NCBI GenBank assembly: GCA_036872755.1
Contig: JAVHNS010000002.1
Coordinates: 124,001 to 188,000, forward strand
DNA from: Orbilia blumenaviensis
Lineage: Eukaryota; Ascomycota; Orbiliomycetes; Orbiliales; Orbiliaceae
DNA length: 64,000 nucleotides
Reading direction: 5' to 3'
Position numbers and translations under genes: made by a program
Notes under the pieces: generated by a model
Told to the model about the DNA's origin: nothing
What the model saw: the letters and a program-made list of their open reading frames with translations, nothing else
Databases searched by the model: none
In this document: positions 1-11,787 of the stretch, one piece after another
Position numbering within the stretch: the stretch's first letter is position 1
Layout: each line of letters begins with the position of its first letter

Positions 1-613
1 AGTAGGCTGGAATGGTCCTAATGTAACTGTTGGTCGAGAGGAGTTGCTGTTTCGAGTCAGCAACACAAAGGCGGGACCATCTCTAGGCGTGCTTGGCATA
101 GAGCAAGTTTGCGCTCGTTTGCGAGACAGGCCGTCCAACCGAATGCAAGGATGAGATGGACTAATTAGATGACACCAGACAGCCAGGTGGCCCCGATGTG
201 TCCTGCCTTGAGTGTTAGGGCAGTTCCTCTAAGGGGTTAAATTTCAGCCTAAGGGTATGGACCTACCGCAGAGTAATGACATGTTCTGTCTGTCTACATC
301 ATATCCGATTCCATCTATCGGCTCTATGCCATAAGCATGCAACACCTCATGCAGAATCGCGGCTAGTAATCAAGGTGCGATGTCAGCTTGCGACTGCTAT
401 GTAGTTTGTTCGATCTGGGGTCCCCCAGATCCGATCGGTTAAACCTACTTGGCATTTCCCTCATTGAGAAACCGTACAGGGGAAACCCACGTGGAACCTG
501 TCCATCCAGACCAGGTAGGGCATATAACGGATCGAACATTGTCTGAATTGCAGCATTTCCTATATTGTGTAACATATTGTTAGTGGTCTTTAAATTTAAT
601 TGAGACGATATAC
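1..613. other. No gene recognised at left edge
   Basis: Short open frames only, none with a convincing start, family resemblance or splice pattern. It probably holds the 3' flank of the minus-strand gene that ends at 614. Confidence 0.5.
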
Positions 614-1579
614 TTAAATGGTATGGCGGTGGCAGGGATTACCAGCACGGCGAGTGCTCTCCGCGACGTTGAACATTGGGTGGTCTTCCTGCTCGCAATA
701 GGCCTCTAGAAGCTCATAATTGTACGGGTTTCTGTATGTAGTTCCACCAGTTGGGGGACCAACGTTGGGACCCCACTTCGCAACCCTCTCTTCCTCCGAG
801 ACTTTCGTTGATGCAGCCGGTATTTTGGGCAAATATGAGACCAAATCCACGATCGTAGCTGTCCCATCCTCGCGCGTGGTACTTAGAGAATGGGTGCTAG
901 CATTAGTATTCGATGTCATTTCAGTTAGAGAGTTCTGAGCGCTGTCAATATATAGTGAATGTTGGTCTTCAGAAGGGCCGTCTCCACTGAATGCAGGACG
1001 TTGGAAGGCTAGTATTGGATGGAAATAGGGCTCGGTGTCGAGTGGCGGCATTGGAAGGTTTGCTGTGTAGTTTGAAGCGCTGGAATAGGCCATCCTTCGG
1101 GCTAAGTTCTCCGTTGTTGGTGTGCAACTAAAAGCACGAAGAGACACCATAGAAGAGTTCGAAGGAAGGCATCCCTGACCGGAGGAGGAAGAGGAACGAC
1201 CCAAGAGGTACCCAAACCTATCACTCTCAAACGAAGATCGAGGGCAATTAGGAGTGCGAAATGAGGATGCTCGGGTAAGCTGGTGAGAAGATGGTTGTAG
1301 AAGCCCCGGTACAAAAGGGATCCCTGTGTTCGGACTCGAGGTACATTGGCGATCACGGCTGGTATCAATAGATAGGAGGGGTCTCTGGGGTGCAGGTGGT
1401 TTTGAAGGAGCTATTACATCATCACTACCATCATGGCTACCGCCTCCATCACAATCATAAGAGCGGCTTGGATGGCTTGAATAGAGTTTACGGGTTGCGG
1501 GAAGGCCCTGGAACTGGGGAGAAGAGGCACTTGGAGGAATCGAGACAGACGAGATATTAGTTTGAGGTGCCTTGTCCAT
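614..1579 (-). CDS. Hypothetical Ser/Pro-rich protein (321 aa)
   Basis: A single open exon on the minus strand starts at an ATG at 1579, in a good context (ACCATGG), and stops at 614. A slightly longer frame exists only with a TTG start, so I prefer the ATG. The protein is low in complexity and rich in Ser, Pro and Thr. It has proline-flanked serines, a serine run near residue 133 and no membrane segment or signal peptide. The last 60 residues are the least repetitive and hold several aromatic residues (a YRNPYNYELLEAYCEQ stretch), so they may be the conserved part. I do not recognise the family. The composition fits a disordered, phosphorylated regulatory protein, which is inference only. 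A 5' intron joining an upstream exon cannot be excluded. The gene is divergent from rpl14. Confidence 0.55.
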   Translation of the reverse strand: MDKAPQTNISSVSIPPSASSPQFQGLPATRKLYSSHPSRSYDCDGGGSHDGSDDVIAPSKPPAPQRPLLSIDTSRDRQCTSSPNTGIPFVPGLLQPSSHQLTRASSFRTPNCPRSSFESDRFGYLLGRSSSSSGQGCLPSNSSMVSLRAFSCTPTTENLARRMAYSSASNYTANLPMPPLDTEPYFHPILAFQRPAFSGDGPSEDQHSLYIDSAQNSLTEMTSNTNASTHSLSTTREDGTATIVDLVSYLPKIPAASTKVSEEERVAKWGPNVGPPTGGTTYRNPYNYELLEAYCEQEDHPMFNVAESTRRAGNPCHRHTI

Positions 1580-3072
1580 GGTAGACAATACTGAATATTG
1601 TTGGAATAGAGGTACTAGTTTGACTTTGATATGTATATGTCTGATTAGGGGTGATGATGATGATGATGATGATGGTGGTGGGGTTTGCAGGTGGAGCGGG
1701 TTCCAGTCTGTCCATCAAGTTGATGTGCATGACGATGACCTTGAAATAAAATGTGTTGTTTGGTGTTGCATTTCTACATTGGGATAGGTTGCAACGCATA
1801 CTGGGAATTCACTGAAGACTGGATGATTGGAAAATTTTTGATAAGATGCTAGTCTCGGTCTTAGACGCCAGTCGGCCACAAGTGTACAAGATGCCATGCA
1901 GAATTCTTAAAAGATAAAATTGTATTGGATTTTGTCATTATTGATATTATTGATATTATTAGAATTTCCTAGTCATGAATATAGCAATTTTCTAGATTGC
2001 CGGCTTTCTTTGGCTATAATATTATCACCCTAATATGTCCCTGTCATTTAATCAGCAACTATTCGGTTGAATTATCACTGAGGCGCGTCAAACAATAGAA
2101 TACAGTGCAAGCAGAATTGAAGTGCGGAAATGGAAGTAGTAGTTGCCCTCAGTGATCTTGGTGTATAAGTATAGCTCATGTTGTTCAAAGAACAATCACA
2201 TACTATCTTAGGCATGTGTTTTAATCATTGGGCGTTATATTATATTGTGAAGGGAAAGGGAGCGCGGATGAAAAAAACTTACACAGGTTATACCATTATT
2301 GTAGATGCGATAACCGCACTGTGCACTCGCTTGATGCAGTATTGTTAGTTGTCAAGTTGTATAGAGATTCCAATATATTTCCGGTTTATACTATCACCAA
2401 CATGTCAGTTTTGTCAACTAAATATTAAGCCTTTCAAGTAAAGGTTATGGTTGATAAGGCATGATGATTATATGATGACGATGATGGTTATGATAAAGGG
2501 ATAGAGAGGTAGTAGTAAATCAATAATGGGTTGGCTGTCAGTATATGTAAGAATTGAATATCAGAGAAAGCCTGTCGTTCTATATGGACTAGGCGTTTGT
2601 CCACGAGCAAGGCATCTCAATCGCAAATTATATCATCATACGGCCGTGGAGATGAGAGGACTGAGCTGTGATGGCTGCGATGGGCAAGAAAGGGATGCTG
2701 GGGAGAGTGATGTCCTACCTGTTGTCGCTGCGCAGTGTCTTGATGACTATTATTCTTGCTGCTGTCGTTGAGGTCATGAGGAATGAGAATGTTTCGCGAT
2801 GCGAACTGGGGATCATATGAGAGAAGGTTCCCTTTATGCGAGCCCTAACCAGACCCTTATCTTATCAGCTGCGTTTGACACAAAAAAAGTCGCAACACGT
2901 GATCTCCACCTCCAGCGAAATTTTGTGTTGGTCGAACCCCATCTGGTCACCCATCTCAGATTGGACTGATCTCTCCATTGCTATCATCATCACTGTCGTC
3001 GTCGAATCTCTAAATCTCCTAACTACCCCCCTTGCTCCCATCTCATAGTCGAATCCTCCTACGCTTGTCACC
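1580..3072. other. Divergent intergenic region upstream of rpl14
   Basis: About 1.5 kb between a minus-strand hypothetical gene and rpl14. It contains a GAT microsatellite (1653-1673) and AT-rich stretches. I see no gene. The segment at 2836-3072 is the likely rpl14 promoter and leader, with a CCCTAACC-type sequence near 2842. Confidence 0.5.
1653..1673 (+). repeat. GAT trinucleotide microsatellite
   Basis: Seven uninterrupted GAT units followed by GGT units, just upstream of the minus-strand hypothetical gene. Confidence 0.85.
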
Positions 3073-4021
3073 ATGTCGGACACCAAAGTCGCCTCTTCCC
3101 AATGGCCGTATGTTCTTCCACTCAACCAACCGACTCAGTTGCCTCGCCCCCACCGCCCCAAAGCTTCTTCGGATTAAATGGGTTCGGACTGGTGGGCCGA
3201 CGGCGGTTTATGCCTTGACAACTTCATAAACGGACCGCGATTGCTGATTCTGGGTGTTTTTTTATATATTGCAGTCAGGTCGAGACCGGCCGAGTAGTTC
3301 TGATAAACAGCGGCAAGGACGAAGGAAAGCTCGCCACTATTGTTCAGATCATCGACCATAAACGAGTTAGTGCTCCATAACTCTGGATTCCACCTATCGA
3401 AGATGCGAGGAAAGCCTTTTATTTGGAGATGTTTTTCTTCTTTTTTTCGTCAACGGATTGCAGAACTTTGGCATCGGAGTCGAGCATACAAGGGTGGATA
3501 TAACTGACGCGGGAAATATTCCACTATAGGCTTTGGTCGACTCTCCACATATCGAACGACAGGAAATCTCTCTCTCGCACGTTTCCCTCACCCAACAAGT
3601 CATCACCAAGTTGCCACGAGCTGCCCGAAGTGGAGTTGTCAAGAAGTACTGGACTGAGGCTGCCGTTGACGACAAGACCGCCAGCACAACATGGGCCAAG
3701 AAGAGGGTTAGCAGGGAAAAGAAGAGGCAATTGACAGACTTCGAGCGATTCAAGGTCATGGTTTTGAAGAAGCAGGTGAGCATTGGAAATGTCCTTCCCT
3801 ACATGTATTCCCTGGGATCTGGCGGCGAATCTCGTATGGTTATTGGGAAGGCTTGTATGATGAATTCAGCGCCCCCAACTCTCAGGCCGGGTTCAAAGCA
3901 TCGCTAGGGTTATATTATCGCTATAATTTTGGTTAAGCTGAGACTAATTTACCCATTCCATAATTAGAGACGATTCGAAGTCAGAAAAGCGGTTGCGAAG
4001 GCCCGAAAGGCTTCTTCGTAA
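3073..4021 (+). CDS. rpl14: 60S ribosomal protein L14 (eL14)
   Basis: Cytosolic large-subunit ribosomal protein. Four exons give 141 residues: 3073-3107, 3275-3365, 3530-3775 and 3968-4021. All introns are GT-AG (GTATGT, GTTAGT and GTGAGC donors) and the frame is kept throughout. The product has the usual eL14 plan: an N-terminal KOW/SH3-like segment containing VETGRVVLINSGKDEGKLA, the IVQIIDHKRALVDSP segment, then a basic helical C-terminus with LTDFERFKVMVLKKQ and an alanine/lysine-rich end. The length matches fungal eL14 (about 138-145 aa). The first exon holds only 11 codons plus two bases, a common arrangement in fungal ribosomal protein genes. Identification rests on strong family resemblance. 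Confidence 0.95.
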
Positions 4022-4874
4022 ACCTAGTTCGTTGATTCCTTGCGCTTGTTCCTCCTCATATACATCCTCACTACAATACCTCTACATCCATGGTGTTTCT
4101 TGAACTACACCCCTTTTTTTATTTAATGCCCGTTATGGTGTTTTTCTCAAGTGCTGTTTTATAGGTACTTCATTATCTCGGTTCCTCTGCTTCGTGTTCA
4201 TATATAACCTTTTCTCCTTCCTCCCATATCTGGAGGGCAGTCACCATGTCCTCACAATACCAATACTACTGGCTTAGAGAATGAATGAATAATATCTCAC
4301 AGTCAGGGACAAAATTACTTCAGCCACTCAGGGGTACCGAGACGTTTTGCACCTATATTATAGAGAGGACTATTGCTTGGGCTGTATTGTTCGAGTCGTC
4401 ATGGTTAATAACAATGAATACGTGCGAGGGGCAAACGTGGGCATAGCCTCGAGTCTAATATCTGAGCGAATGTCTACCCTCGAAGATACCACTTCGTACG
4501 TAAATTTGGGCAGTGCGTGGCCACGATATCAGTGCATTGTAAAAACACCAAGTCCTCAGATATTTATTTGTTTCAAATACACACCTGAATAAGGAGTTGT
4601 GCACTCTCAATTATTGCCCTTTAAATTATATCACGAAAACGGATACCAGTAAATACTACGCTAGAAAAGCACACCTTTTTAATACTAGGAAGTACTGTTG
4701 TAATTCGAAATAAGCAGAGACCTTTTTGATGTAGCAGTATATCCATATTATTCTAATATTGTATTAATTCTATACTAATCCTACTCGGATCTCGAGCAAA
4801 ATATATTCTTACGCTCGTCACTCAGATGATGTGCATAAATCGTATGCACGTATGTCTCCGGTTGAACACAGTAA
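4022..4874. other. Convergent intergenic region
   Basis: It contains the 3' flank of rpl14 and, on the other strand, that of the LtrA-like gene. The sequence is AT-rich and I see no gene in it. Confidence 0.5.
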
Positions 4875-7628
4875 TTATTGTACATCAACATAAACATCCT
4901 TCAGAACATAGTCGCCCTTCTCAGTGCCTTTCTCAGGGTCAGCACTGGAGGGTTCGCTAGAGCTCTCATATTGGTTTTCCGTCCGTTTTTCCACCTCCGC
5001 ATCGCAGACATAGGCGGCGCATGGCTTCCTTGTGCCGAACATATCGTCTCCCTTGCAGCTTGATCCATATATCTCTAATGCGACAACTGAGATCGTCATA
5101 CCGGTAGTGATAGAGACCAAGTGAAGAGAGTTGAGATGCTCGTGCGCAGTTGGTAAGCAAAGCCACACGATACAAACAAGAACCCTATACGCTAACCGGT
5201 ATTTTTTGGCGATCTTCTGCGTGTGTAGTGTTTTGTGGAGGTGAGAAATCGATATTGCTGACATACTGAACAATGCCACGGCTATGGAGATCCTGTGGTG
5301 AGTCTTTGACATAGAGAGAAACTGGGATATTCTTAACAGAGGGAAACTAACCTAAACCGCCACAATAGAACCACCTCAGGCTGTCCTCAACATGGGAAAA
5401 ACTCCTCTCCTCGTAGTGATGGTAGAGATCATGTATATCTGTATCCTGACAATCATGTGCGAGAACCAGTTTCGACAATCCGGATCCGCCGATAGTGAAA
5501 GCAAGGACAAATATTAAATGAGCATTAACCCAGAGGAAGGAAGACCAGACTTTTCGCCTAATCGCATGGAGCTCGTGCCCAGAGCCATCAATGTCGAAAT
5601 ATATAGTATTGAAGCAATAAGCCTGGACAAGGCCTAGTAGAGCTTTACCTAGAAAGGCATTCATCCCGAAATGAGCAGCGTTTTGATACAATAAAGCGAC
5701 GACAGAGTAACCAAACACCAACGAAACGAAAGCTCCCGTTCGCTCCGTTTTATGTTCGATATTCAAGGCTATTTTTATGAACACCAGTTAGTTTATGCAA
5801 AAGGTACGATGTTGGCCATCTAAGTCCGTGGGTAGTGCGTTATTCTGACCTGGGTAGAACTCGAACCATCCTTTAAGTTTCTCGCTCCATCTATTCGGGA
5901 TGAAGCTAATCCCGCGCATCCCCCATACCAGAACAGAAGGGAGCGAAAGGTCTATCAATTAATCAAATTAAGTTAGAATTTAGAATTCCTTTGTTGTGTA
6001 TTTGTAATAGGGCGCTAAATTACCTAAAAATATAGCAACCCAAATCAGAGCCTGTCTCTTAGGTTCCTCAACGTAGATGCTTCCGATCCAAAGAGCAGAG
6101 GGTATGATTATGGCTAGTGAATTTCCGTACAATGTCGCCTTCACCATTGGCAGTAGAAGCGCACCGAGTATACTGAGTTTATAATCATAATCAGTATGGT
6201 GTTCCCGTCTCCAGCGCGGTTAGAGGCATACAATGTAACTGCAGTGAACAAGCGGGCGGCCAGATAAAAGGCAATCATTTGTGTGTATGTTACGGTCTCA
6301 GAGAGGAAGATGTTGGTGGTGAAGCCGAACAGGCAGGCGAGAATGAATAACACAATTCCTCGCTGAACAAGGTCGTCTAGAAATGAAATGTATGGTTAGT
6401 ATAGACCCGGCTTGTACCGGTATTCTTACTTTTACCGATATGTCGTAAATAGAGCTCGAAGATAAAATTACCTGCTTCAAACCAACTAACAAGTAGACCA
6501 ATATCATTCCATAGCTTCCAGGAAGGTATCATTGCGATCTAAATTTGAACGCCGCCATTTGTCAGATGTATACATCGGTATATCGGTGTGCCTTGATGCA
6601 TCAAACGTACGCAAAATCGGAGGAATGCATTTGCGGAGGGTTCTTCGGATGCTCTGTCTCCAAGCATAGCAAGGATCCCAACATAAAGTAGATCTAAAAG
6701 GGATTACATTAGGTACGGCCGTGGTATTGAAACCGACTATAAACTCCCAACCTACCAACGAAAAGCTCAAAACTAGCTACCTCTTCGCTCTCACTGGCCC
6801 GCCATAACAATCCTTTGTGAAAGTACTGGCGAATCACCGGACGCCTGTTAAAATATGTGGTTATTATTTCTCGTCCTGGAACTAAGCATGCAAGTCGATA
6901 TTGCCGAGGCTGGCTTACTTCCACACTCTAATAACGGTTGAGGTTTCCTGTTCTTCTTTGGGCGAAGTTTTATCTGGCATATGGGTCCTGAGATTGGCAG
7001 AGTATCCAAACTTTCCGAAGTTTGCCTCGAGGTGTACATCATGCTGCGTTAGAGTATGAAGCTCAGTCGACAGCTCCTCCATATGAACCTAGTTGTGTAA
7101 ATTACCATCGAAGTAAGCACACAAGACATCCTTGTTTTTTGTTTTTGTTTTTTTTGTTTTTGTTTTTTTTTTGTATTCTTCATTCTCGCCACTAGACTAA
7201 CCTGGATCCTTTCCATCTCCTCGAAAAGCTCCGGATGTTTACTACGTAGCGCATCTTTTAACTCGAGATGGTATTTCTTTGAGTCGTTGAGGGCAGTTAT
7301 CTGGACGAAATATTTTATAACCGTCAGCGTTGCAGCACGATACACATGTAATCGACGGCTAGCCGCGCATGTTAAGATCCGGGTTAATATTCTCCGAATT
7401 TCAAATGTATGGTTTAAATTAATTTTGTTTCAAACCGGCGTAGCGCATTAGACGTGAAGAAAACGATTCGGAACACGTGATGGTACTAACGTGGTCTGGA
7501 GATCCGTGAACAGTAAAATTGAATTGAGGGTCGCCGTGCGATTCTTGAAGTTTCTGCAGGTGGTCGTCATCTTTGGCAATATGGACCTGCCGCCCACCAG
7601 GAAGTTTGATGGATTTCTTGGGTAGCAT
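4875..7628 (-). CDS. LtrA-type multi-spanning membrane protein
   Basis: Resembles the fungal low-temperature-requirement A (LtrA) family, integral membrane proteins of unknown biochemical role. I trace exons 7628-7491, 7300-7202, 7088-6919, 6844-6756, 6693-6611, 6538-6472, 6376-6232, 6172-6024, 5951-5850, 5768-5352 and a last exon ending at the stop at 4875, giving about 613 residues. The N-terminal part is hydrophilic. It is followed by the family hallmark RPVIRQYFHKGLLWR with an acidic ELF segment, then repeated hydrophobic helices and GWFEFYP, YFDIDG and RRKVWSSFLW motifs. The C-terminal tail (about 60 residues) is acidic and Ser-rich. The last intron is problematic: the obvious acceptor at 5240-5300 puts the final membrane helix out of frame, and only an acceptor just before 5257 keeps the frame. 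The end of the protein may therefore be misread or frameshifted. Confidence 0.8.
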
Positions 7629-9029
7629 GATACAGTGGAGCCGGCTCGGGTTTGATACGAGTGTAGCGTAACTGCTGAATAACCGCGCGGTGGTACTCAA
7701 GTAATATCTTCAGGCACGTATAAACCACAAGGAAAGGTGCCTCTTTCTTCGGCCGTCTCGACGTCGCTTGCACTATCGGGAAGATGCAAGAAATCCATGG
7801 TGGACGCGCAGCCATAGCCTTTTTATAGGGTCCGGGAGTCGAGTCGACATTTCAAATGAAAAAAGAGCTCCCGATACGAGTCGCACCAACGTTTACTAAT
7901 CAACAATAGCGCAATGATAACATCGACACCCACAAACCTTGAGTTTCCTGATCCAATGGATGGCGAGCATGCTAAACAAGTTGGGACAGTTATTTTCGCC
8001 AAGCGCATTGTTTCCCAGTCGGCCTGCATGCTAGATAAGTACCTAGTCTAGGGTACTAGGTAGTGTTAGTAAGTCAATCAGGACCAAGGGGAAAAGCTTA
8101 GAAAGCTTGAGCAAACCAAACCATATTCCTGTATCGACTTTGGCATGGGTGCGGAGTAAGCAGGTACACGTACTTACTTAACTAAGCAAGTCAGTACCTA
8201 AGTACCTAGGTAGGTAAGCAGAATACTGAGATACATTGTGTTATATCGTTGTGTCAATTAGTTAACAGCAATATTTTGTAGTCTGTTCACCTTACATATT
8301 TCTATTTACCTAGGTAATTACATGAAAATGGGAGCGCATCACAGCAGAATTGCAAAAGCTGGACGAAAATACTAGACTACTGTTACCCAAGTACCATAAT
8401 AAGGTTGGTAGGACAAACAGCCGAGAGCGGGACGACGAGGTTGGTAAGCTAAGATGCGCTTTCCCAAACCCAGACTAGTCGGCAGCATTCGGATCAGCCA
8501 CCGCTGTTACTCAGCAAATCCCGCCAATGGATATTAAAGTTAGTCAGCATATGCATGTGTGGATTATTGAATTTGTGTCTATATACTTACCCCATACGAA
8601 GTATGCGGTACGTGCCTCGGTATATACGTGGGCCGCGGGTCTAACACGGAGAACTGAGCTAGTGCTTACACCCCAGCGCGGTACTTCTCCATTAGCGTAC
8701 ATATAAAGACCCAACCTATTTCCAAAGGAGATAGCCAAGTCTACCAGTGGGCACCATATACAATGCAATCTGGAGTGCGAGATTAACCTAGACAAGTCGT
8801 CGCAGAGGGCGAATGCGCTTTAAAAAAAAAAAAAAAAAAGACCAATGGTATCGTGGCAGTTCGTGGTTACCGTGAGGAGTCTCCGTCCCCCTTTAATTAT
8901 CTCGACTACATGCTACAGCCTGCAGTTGGATTCTACCTCATCAGCTAGACTACCTCCCCGCCCTGCACTGAGTCTTCGGACCAAACAGCACATTTATTTA
9001 TAACTTATCGTTTGAATTGACAAAATACA
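7629..9029. other. Divergent intergenic region with TACCTAGGTA motifs
   Basis: 1.4 kb between the LtrA-like gene and the P450. It holds two exact TACCTAGGTA palindromes (8203-8212, 8307-8316), many partial copies, and an A tract at 8822-8839. I see no gene. The last 150 bp before 9030 are the likely P450 leader. Confidence 0.55.
8203..8316. repeat. Cluster of palindromic TACCTAGGTA motifs
   Basis: Two exact copies of the 10-bp palindrome about 100 bp apart, with flanking AGGTAGGTA and TACCTAAGTACC variants. The same word recurs at 20156-20165, 20201-20210 and 44063-44072. About 0.06 exact copies would be expected by chance in a window of this size at equal base frequencies. Confidence 0.75.
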
Positions 9030-10871
9030 ATGATGCTGTGGAGGGCCCTGGGAATCGCCATCCTTCTATATTCGTCCTACTTCCTTCTCAAACTACTAAG
9101 CAATTGGCTCAAGGCTCGGAAAACAGGTTTACCAGTTGTCGTTATTCCAGCTGCTCAAGACAATCCGATATGGATGATTGTGTGCATCCCATTACGGCCC
9201 CTTCTCAAGCGTTTTTTACCAGAGGATCTCTTTCTCCGACTGGGGGCGACAATGCATGGCTGGGAAAATGATCTTAAGCTGGAGCCATATGAGAAATGGA
9301 GTATTCCATACGGTTCCCCAAAATCACTGGTCCTAGCGGGTGCTGGGAGAGTGGAGGTGTCCACTTGGGATCATGAAATGATTGCGGAAGTCCTCCGTCG
9401 CCCGAAGGATTTCATACAATTCGACATAGCCAATTTTCTGCTCAATAGGTTCGGTCCGAACGTGTTATCTACTGATGGTGAGGTTTGGGCAAGACATAGA
9501 AAAATTGTCGCCTCAACACTGAACGAAAAGATCTCTAAGATTGTATTCGACCAATCCATAAACCTCGCAGAGGGAATGATATCCGAGATATTCGAAAAAT
9601 CAGAGCCAAGTTCCGACTGCGCGGAAACCAATTGTATCTTCGACCTTATCAAAAAACTCACAATCACGGTTTTAGTGAATGCTGGAATGGGTGGCAACCA
9701 GGCGTGGAAAGATCCGACAGTAAAGAACGTGAAGCCTGGGTTCAAGTTGACATATATTGAAGCAGTGAAGGCGGTTATTGGGAACCTCGTAGCCGCAGCA
9801 ATTCTTCCACGATGGTTTACATCCTGGTACCCTCCTTTCCTTCCAGGATACGAGACTATGAAACTGCTTAGTTATGCAGTTGGCGAGTTCAGAGATCATA
9901 TAGCCGACCTCATAAATGAAGAAAAGGAACGAAGTACAGAGCGCGAAGGTGTAGCCCGAAATAACATTCTCAGTATGCTACTAAGCTCATCTAAACAAGA
10001 GGAAGCGGCTGCGACCGGGTCTGGGGACCAGACCAAGACCTCCTTATCAGATGAGGAAATTATGGGAAATATATTTATTTTCACATCCGCTGGGTTCGAC
10101 TCGACCGCCAATACTCTCGCATATGCACTAGTGTATCTTGTACAGAACCCCCAATACCAAGATTGGGTTTTCGAGGAGATTAAGTCTCTGATACCATCGG
10201 ACTCAGAGGAACCGCTTGAATATACGACAATTTTTCCGAAAGCACTTCGATGCCTCTCTGTGATGCTGGAAACACTTCGTTTGCATCCACCACTGGCTCA
10301 TCTTGGAAAGATGACGGAAGCACCTCAGGTCATTAGGACGTCGAGGTCTGATGTTTACGTTCCAACAGGTTCCACTATATATATTAATAGTGTTGTTGTC
10401 CACCTTGATCCAGACATCTGGCGGGATATAAACCGCAGTGAATCAGACCGGGTAACCGATATGAATGCGACTGGTCTTCCTGATGAATACACATTTCGTC
10501 CATCCCGGTGGATCATCGACCCAACCGATGGTGAAAACTCTCAAGCAAAAATATTCCAACCGCCAAAAGGTGCATTTATACCATGGTCGATGGGACCCAG
10601 AGTGTGCCCTGGCCAAAAGATGGCACAGGTGGAATTCGTGGCGATATTTCTAGTGCTCTTTAGAACCTACCGGTTGGAAGCGGTAAAAATTAGAGTAAAA
10701 GACGGGCCCGGAAAGGAAAGAGAAGAGACGGATGAGGAACTACACCAGAGGATTGTTCTACTGATAAAGAAAAGCGTGAGCAAGATAACGCAAGAGATGG
10801 ATGTGTATAATATGGTAGACGGAGACTATTCGAGGGGGCTAGGATTCCGGTTGGTTCGCAGGCATGACTAA
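9030..10871 (+). CDS. Cytochrome P450 monooxygenase (613 aa)
   Basis: Heme-thiolate monooxygenase, probably ER-anchored through the hydrophobic N-terminus (about residues 4-24). The gene is intronless. Visible motifs are the I-helix oxygen-binding segment AGFDST (354-359), the K-helix ExxR pair (E414, R417), the FRPSRW segment and the heme loop WSMGPRVCPG with the axial thiolate at C526. The first residue of the heme signature is Trp rather than the usual Phe, a variant I believe occurs in some fungal P450s. At 613 residues it is longer than the usual 500-530. Part of the excess is a charged segment just after the heme loop (about 550-590). No backbone synthase lies nearby, so substrate and pathway cannot be inferred. 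The start is one of two tandem ATGs (9030, 9033). Confidence 0.93.
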   Translation: MMLWRALGIAILLYSSYFLLKLLSNWLKARKTGLPVVVIPAAQDNPIWMIVCIPLRPLLKRFLPEDLFLRLGATMHGWENDLKLEPYEKWSIPYGSPKSLVLAGAGRVEVSTWDHEMIAEVLRRPKDFIQFDIANFLLNRFGPNVLSTDGEVWARHRKIVASTLNEKISKIVFDQSINLAEGMISEIFEKSEPSSDCAETNCIFDLIKKLTITVLVNAGMGGNQAWKDPTVKNVKPGFKLTYIEAVKAVIGNLVAAAILPRWFTSWYPPFLPGYETMKLLSYAVGEFRDHIADLINEEKERSTEREGVARNNILSMLLSSSKQEEAAATGSGDQTKTSLSDEEIMGNIFIFTSAGFDSTANTLAYALVYLVQNPQYQDWVFEEIKSLIPSDSEEPLEYTTIFPKALRCLSVMLETLRLHPPLAHLGKMTEAPQVIRTSRSDVYVPTGSTIYINSVVVHLDPDIWRDINRSESDRVTDMNATGLPDEYTFRPSRWIIDPTDGENSQAKIFQPPKGAFIPWSMGPRVCPGQKMAQVEFVAIFLVLFRTYRLEAVKIRVKDGPGKEREETDEELHQRIVLLIKKSVSKITQEMDVYNMVDGDYSRGLGFRLVRRHD

Positions 10872-11787
10872 GCTAAGCACTGCAAACTTGTAGTACTGTA
10901 TATTAGATACCTTCTAATCCTAGGTATTCTCTACTCATGTACTAAACGCTAATATAATCAATCCATGTCTGATGTGATGCACTGGCCCAGCCGGTTGCCG
11001 GTGCAATGCAATGCAGCCGTGGTGGTGGTGTTGTTGCAAGTTGCAAGTTGGAACGGTTAACATGACGTCACAAAAACGATTGAACAGGAAAGCGCCGAAC
11101 GGGAGCATGAATCAAACCAAAAAAAAAAAAAAAAAAAGAGTTCAAACCGCCTGGTACTTAGGTAATCAGCTAGTAAAAAAACACCTGACCACCGTATTTT
11201 AAAGTTAGGTTAGATTACGTACTTTGCGTAGCTTGAAGCTTGATCCTGTCATGATGATGTATTGAGTCACTTTAAGCATGTACACGCGCCTGTATGAAAA
11301 TAATAGATTCGCACAATGCAATAGAAGGCAACCTGAGAAGTATATATTCCTAGGTAGTTCCACCCCTTCGAATTCCAGCTCCCGTAGTATGTTCATCGAT
11401 ATCCAAAACAAAACTACCAATTTCACAGATAAACATTCCTCGCCAACTTCTGATTTTCAGCGTGCGACTTATCAATACACCGATATACCTGTTTATTTTT
11501 TTGATTAAAAAAAAAAAAAAAAAAAACCATAAATATAAATTCCTTCCCCTTCAATTCTTAATAGGATTGCGCTGCCGCTATCATTTTTGGCACTCTCAAA
11601 CTCCACTTACCCACTCAACTACACCTGCTCACCTCATCTTCCTCAATTTCATACCTCCAAGTAAACCTGCCCTGGTACAAACCACTATATCAACTTCCTC
11701 CTCCAGCAATAATCAATCTTCAGATCTAAGATCTAAGGAATCGAAAAACACATATTGACAAAAAGAAAAACTTTGATAAACATCAAG
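10872..11787. other. Intergenic region between the P450 and a small gene
   Basis: Contains GGT and GTT runs near 11020, poly-A tracts near 11119 and 11508, and scattered TAGGTA words. The final 150 bp are pyrimidine-rich, as expected for a leader of the small gene at 11788. I see no other gene. Confidence 0.5.

Noticed and set aside
350..400. Words resembling the GAATCGC...TAGTAATC segment of small-subunit rRNA
   Set aside because: Only about 18 bases match, with an insertion, and neighbouring rRNA helices are absent.
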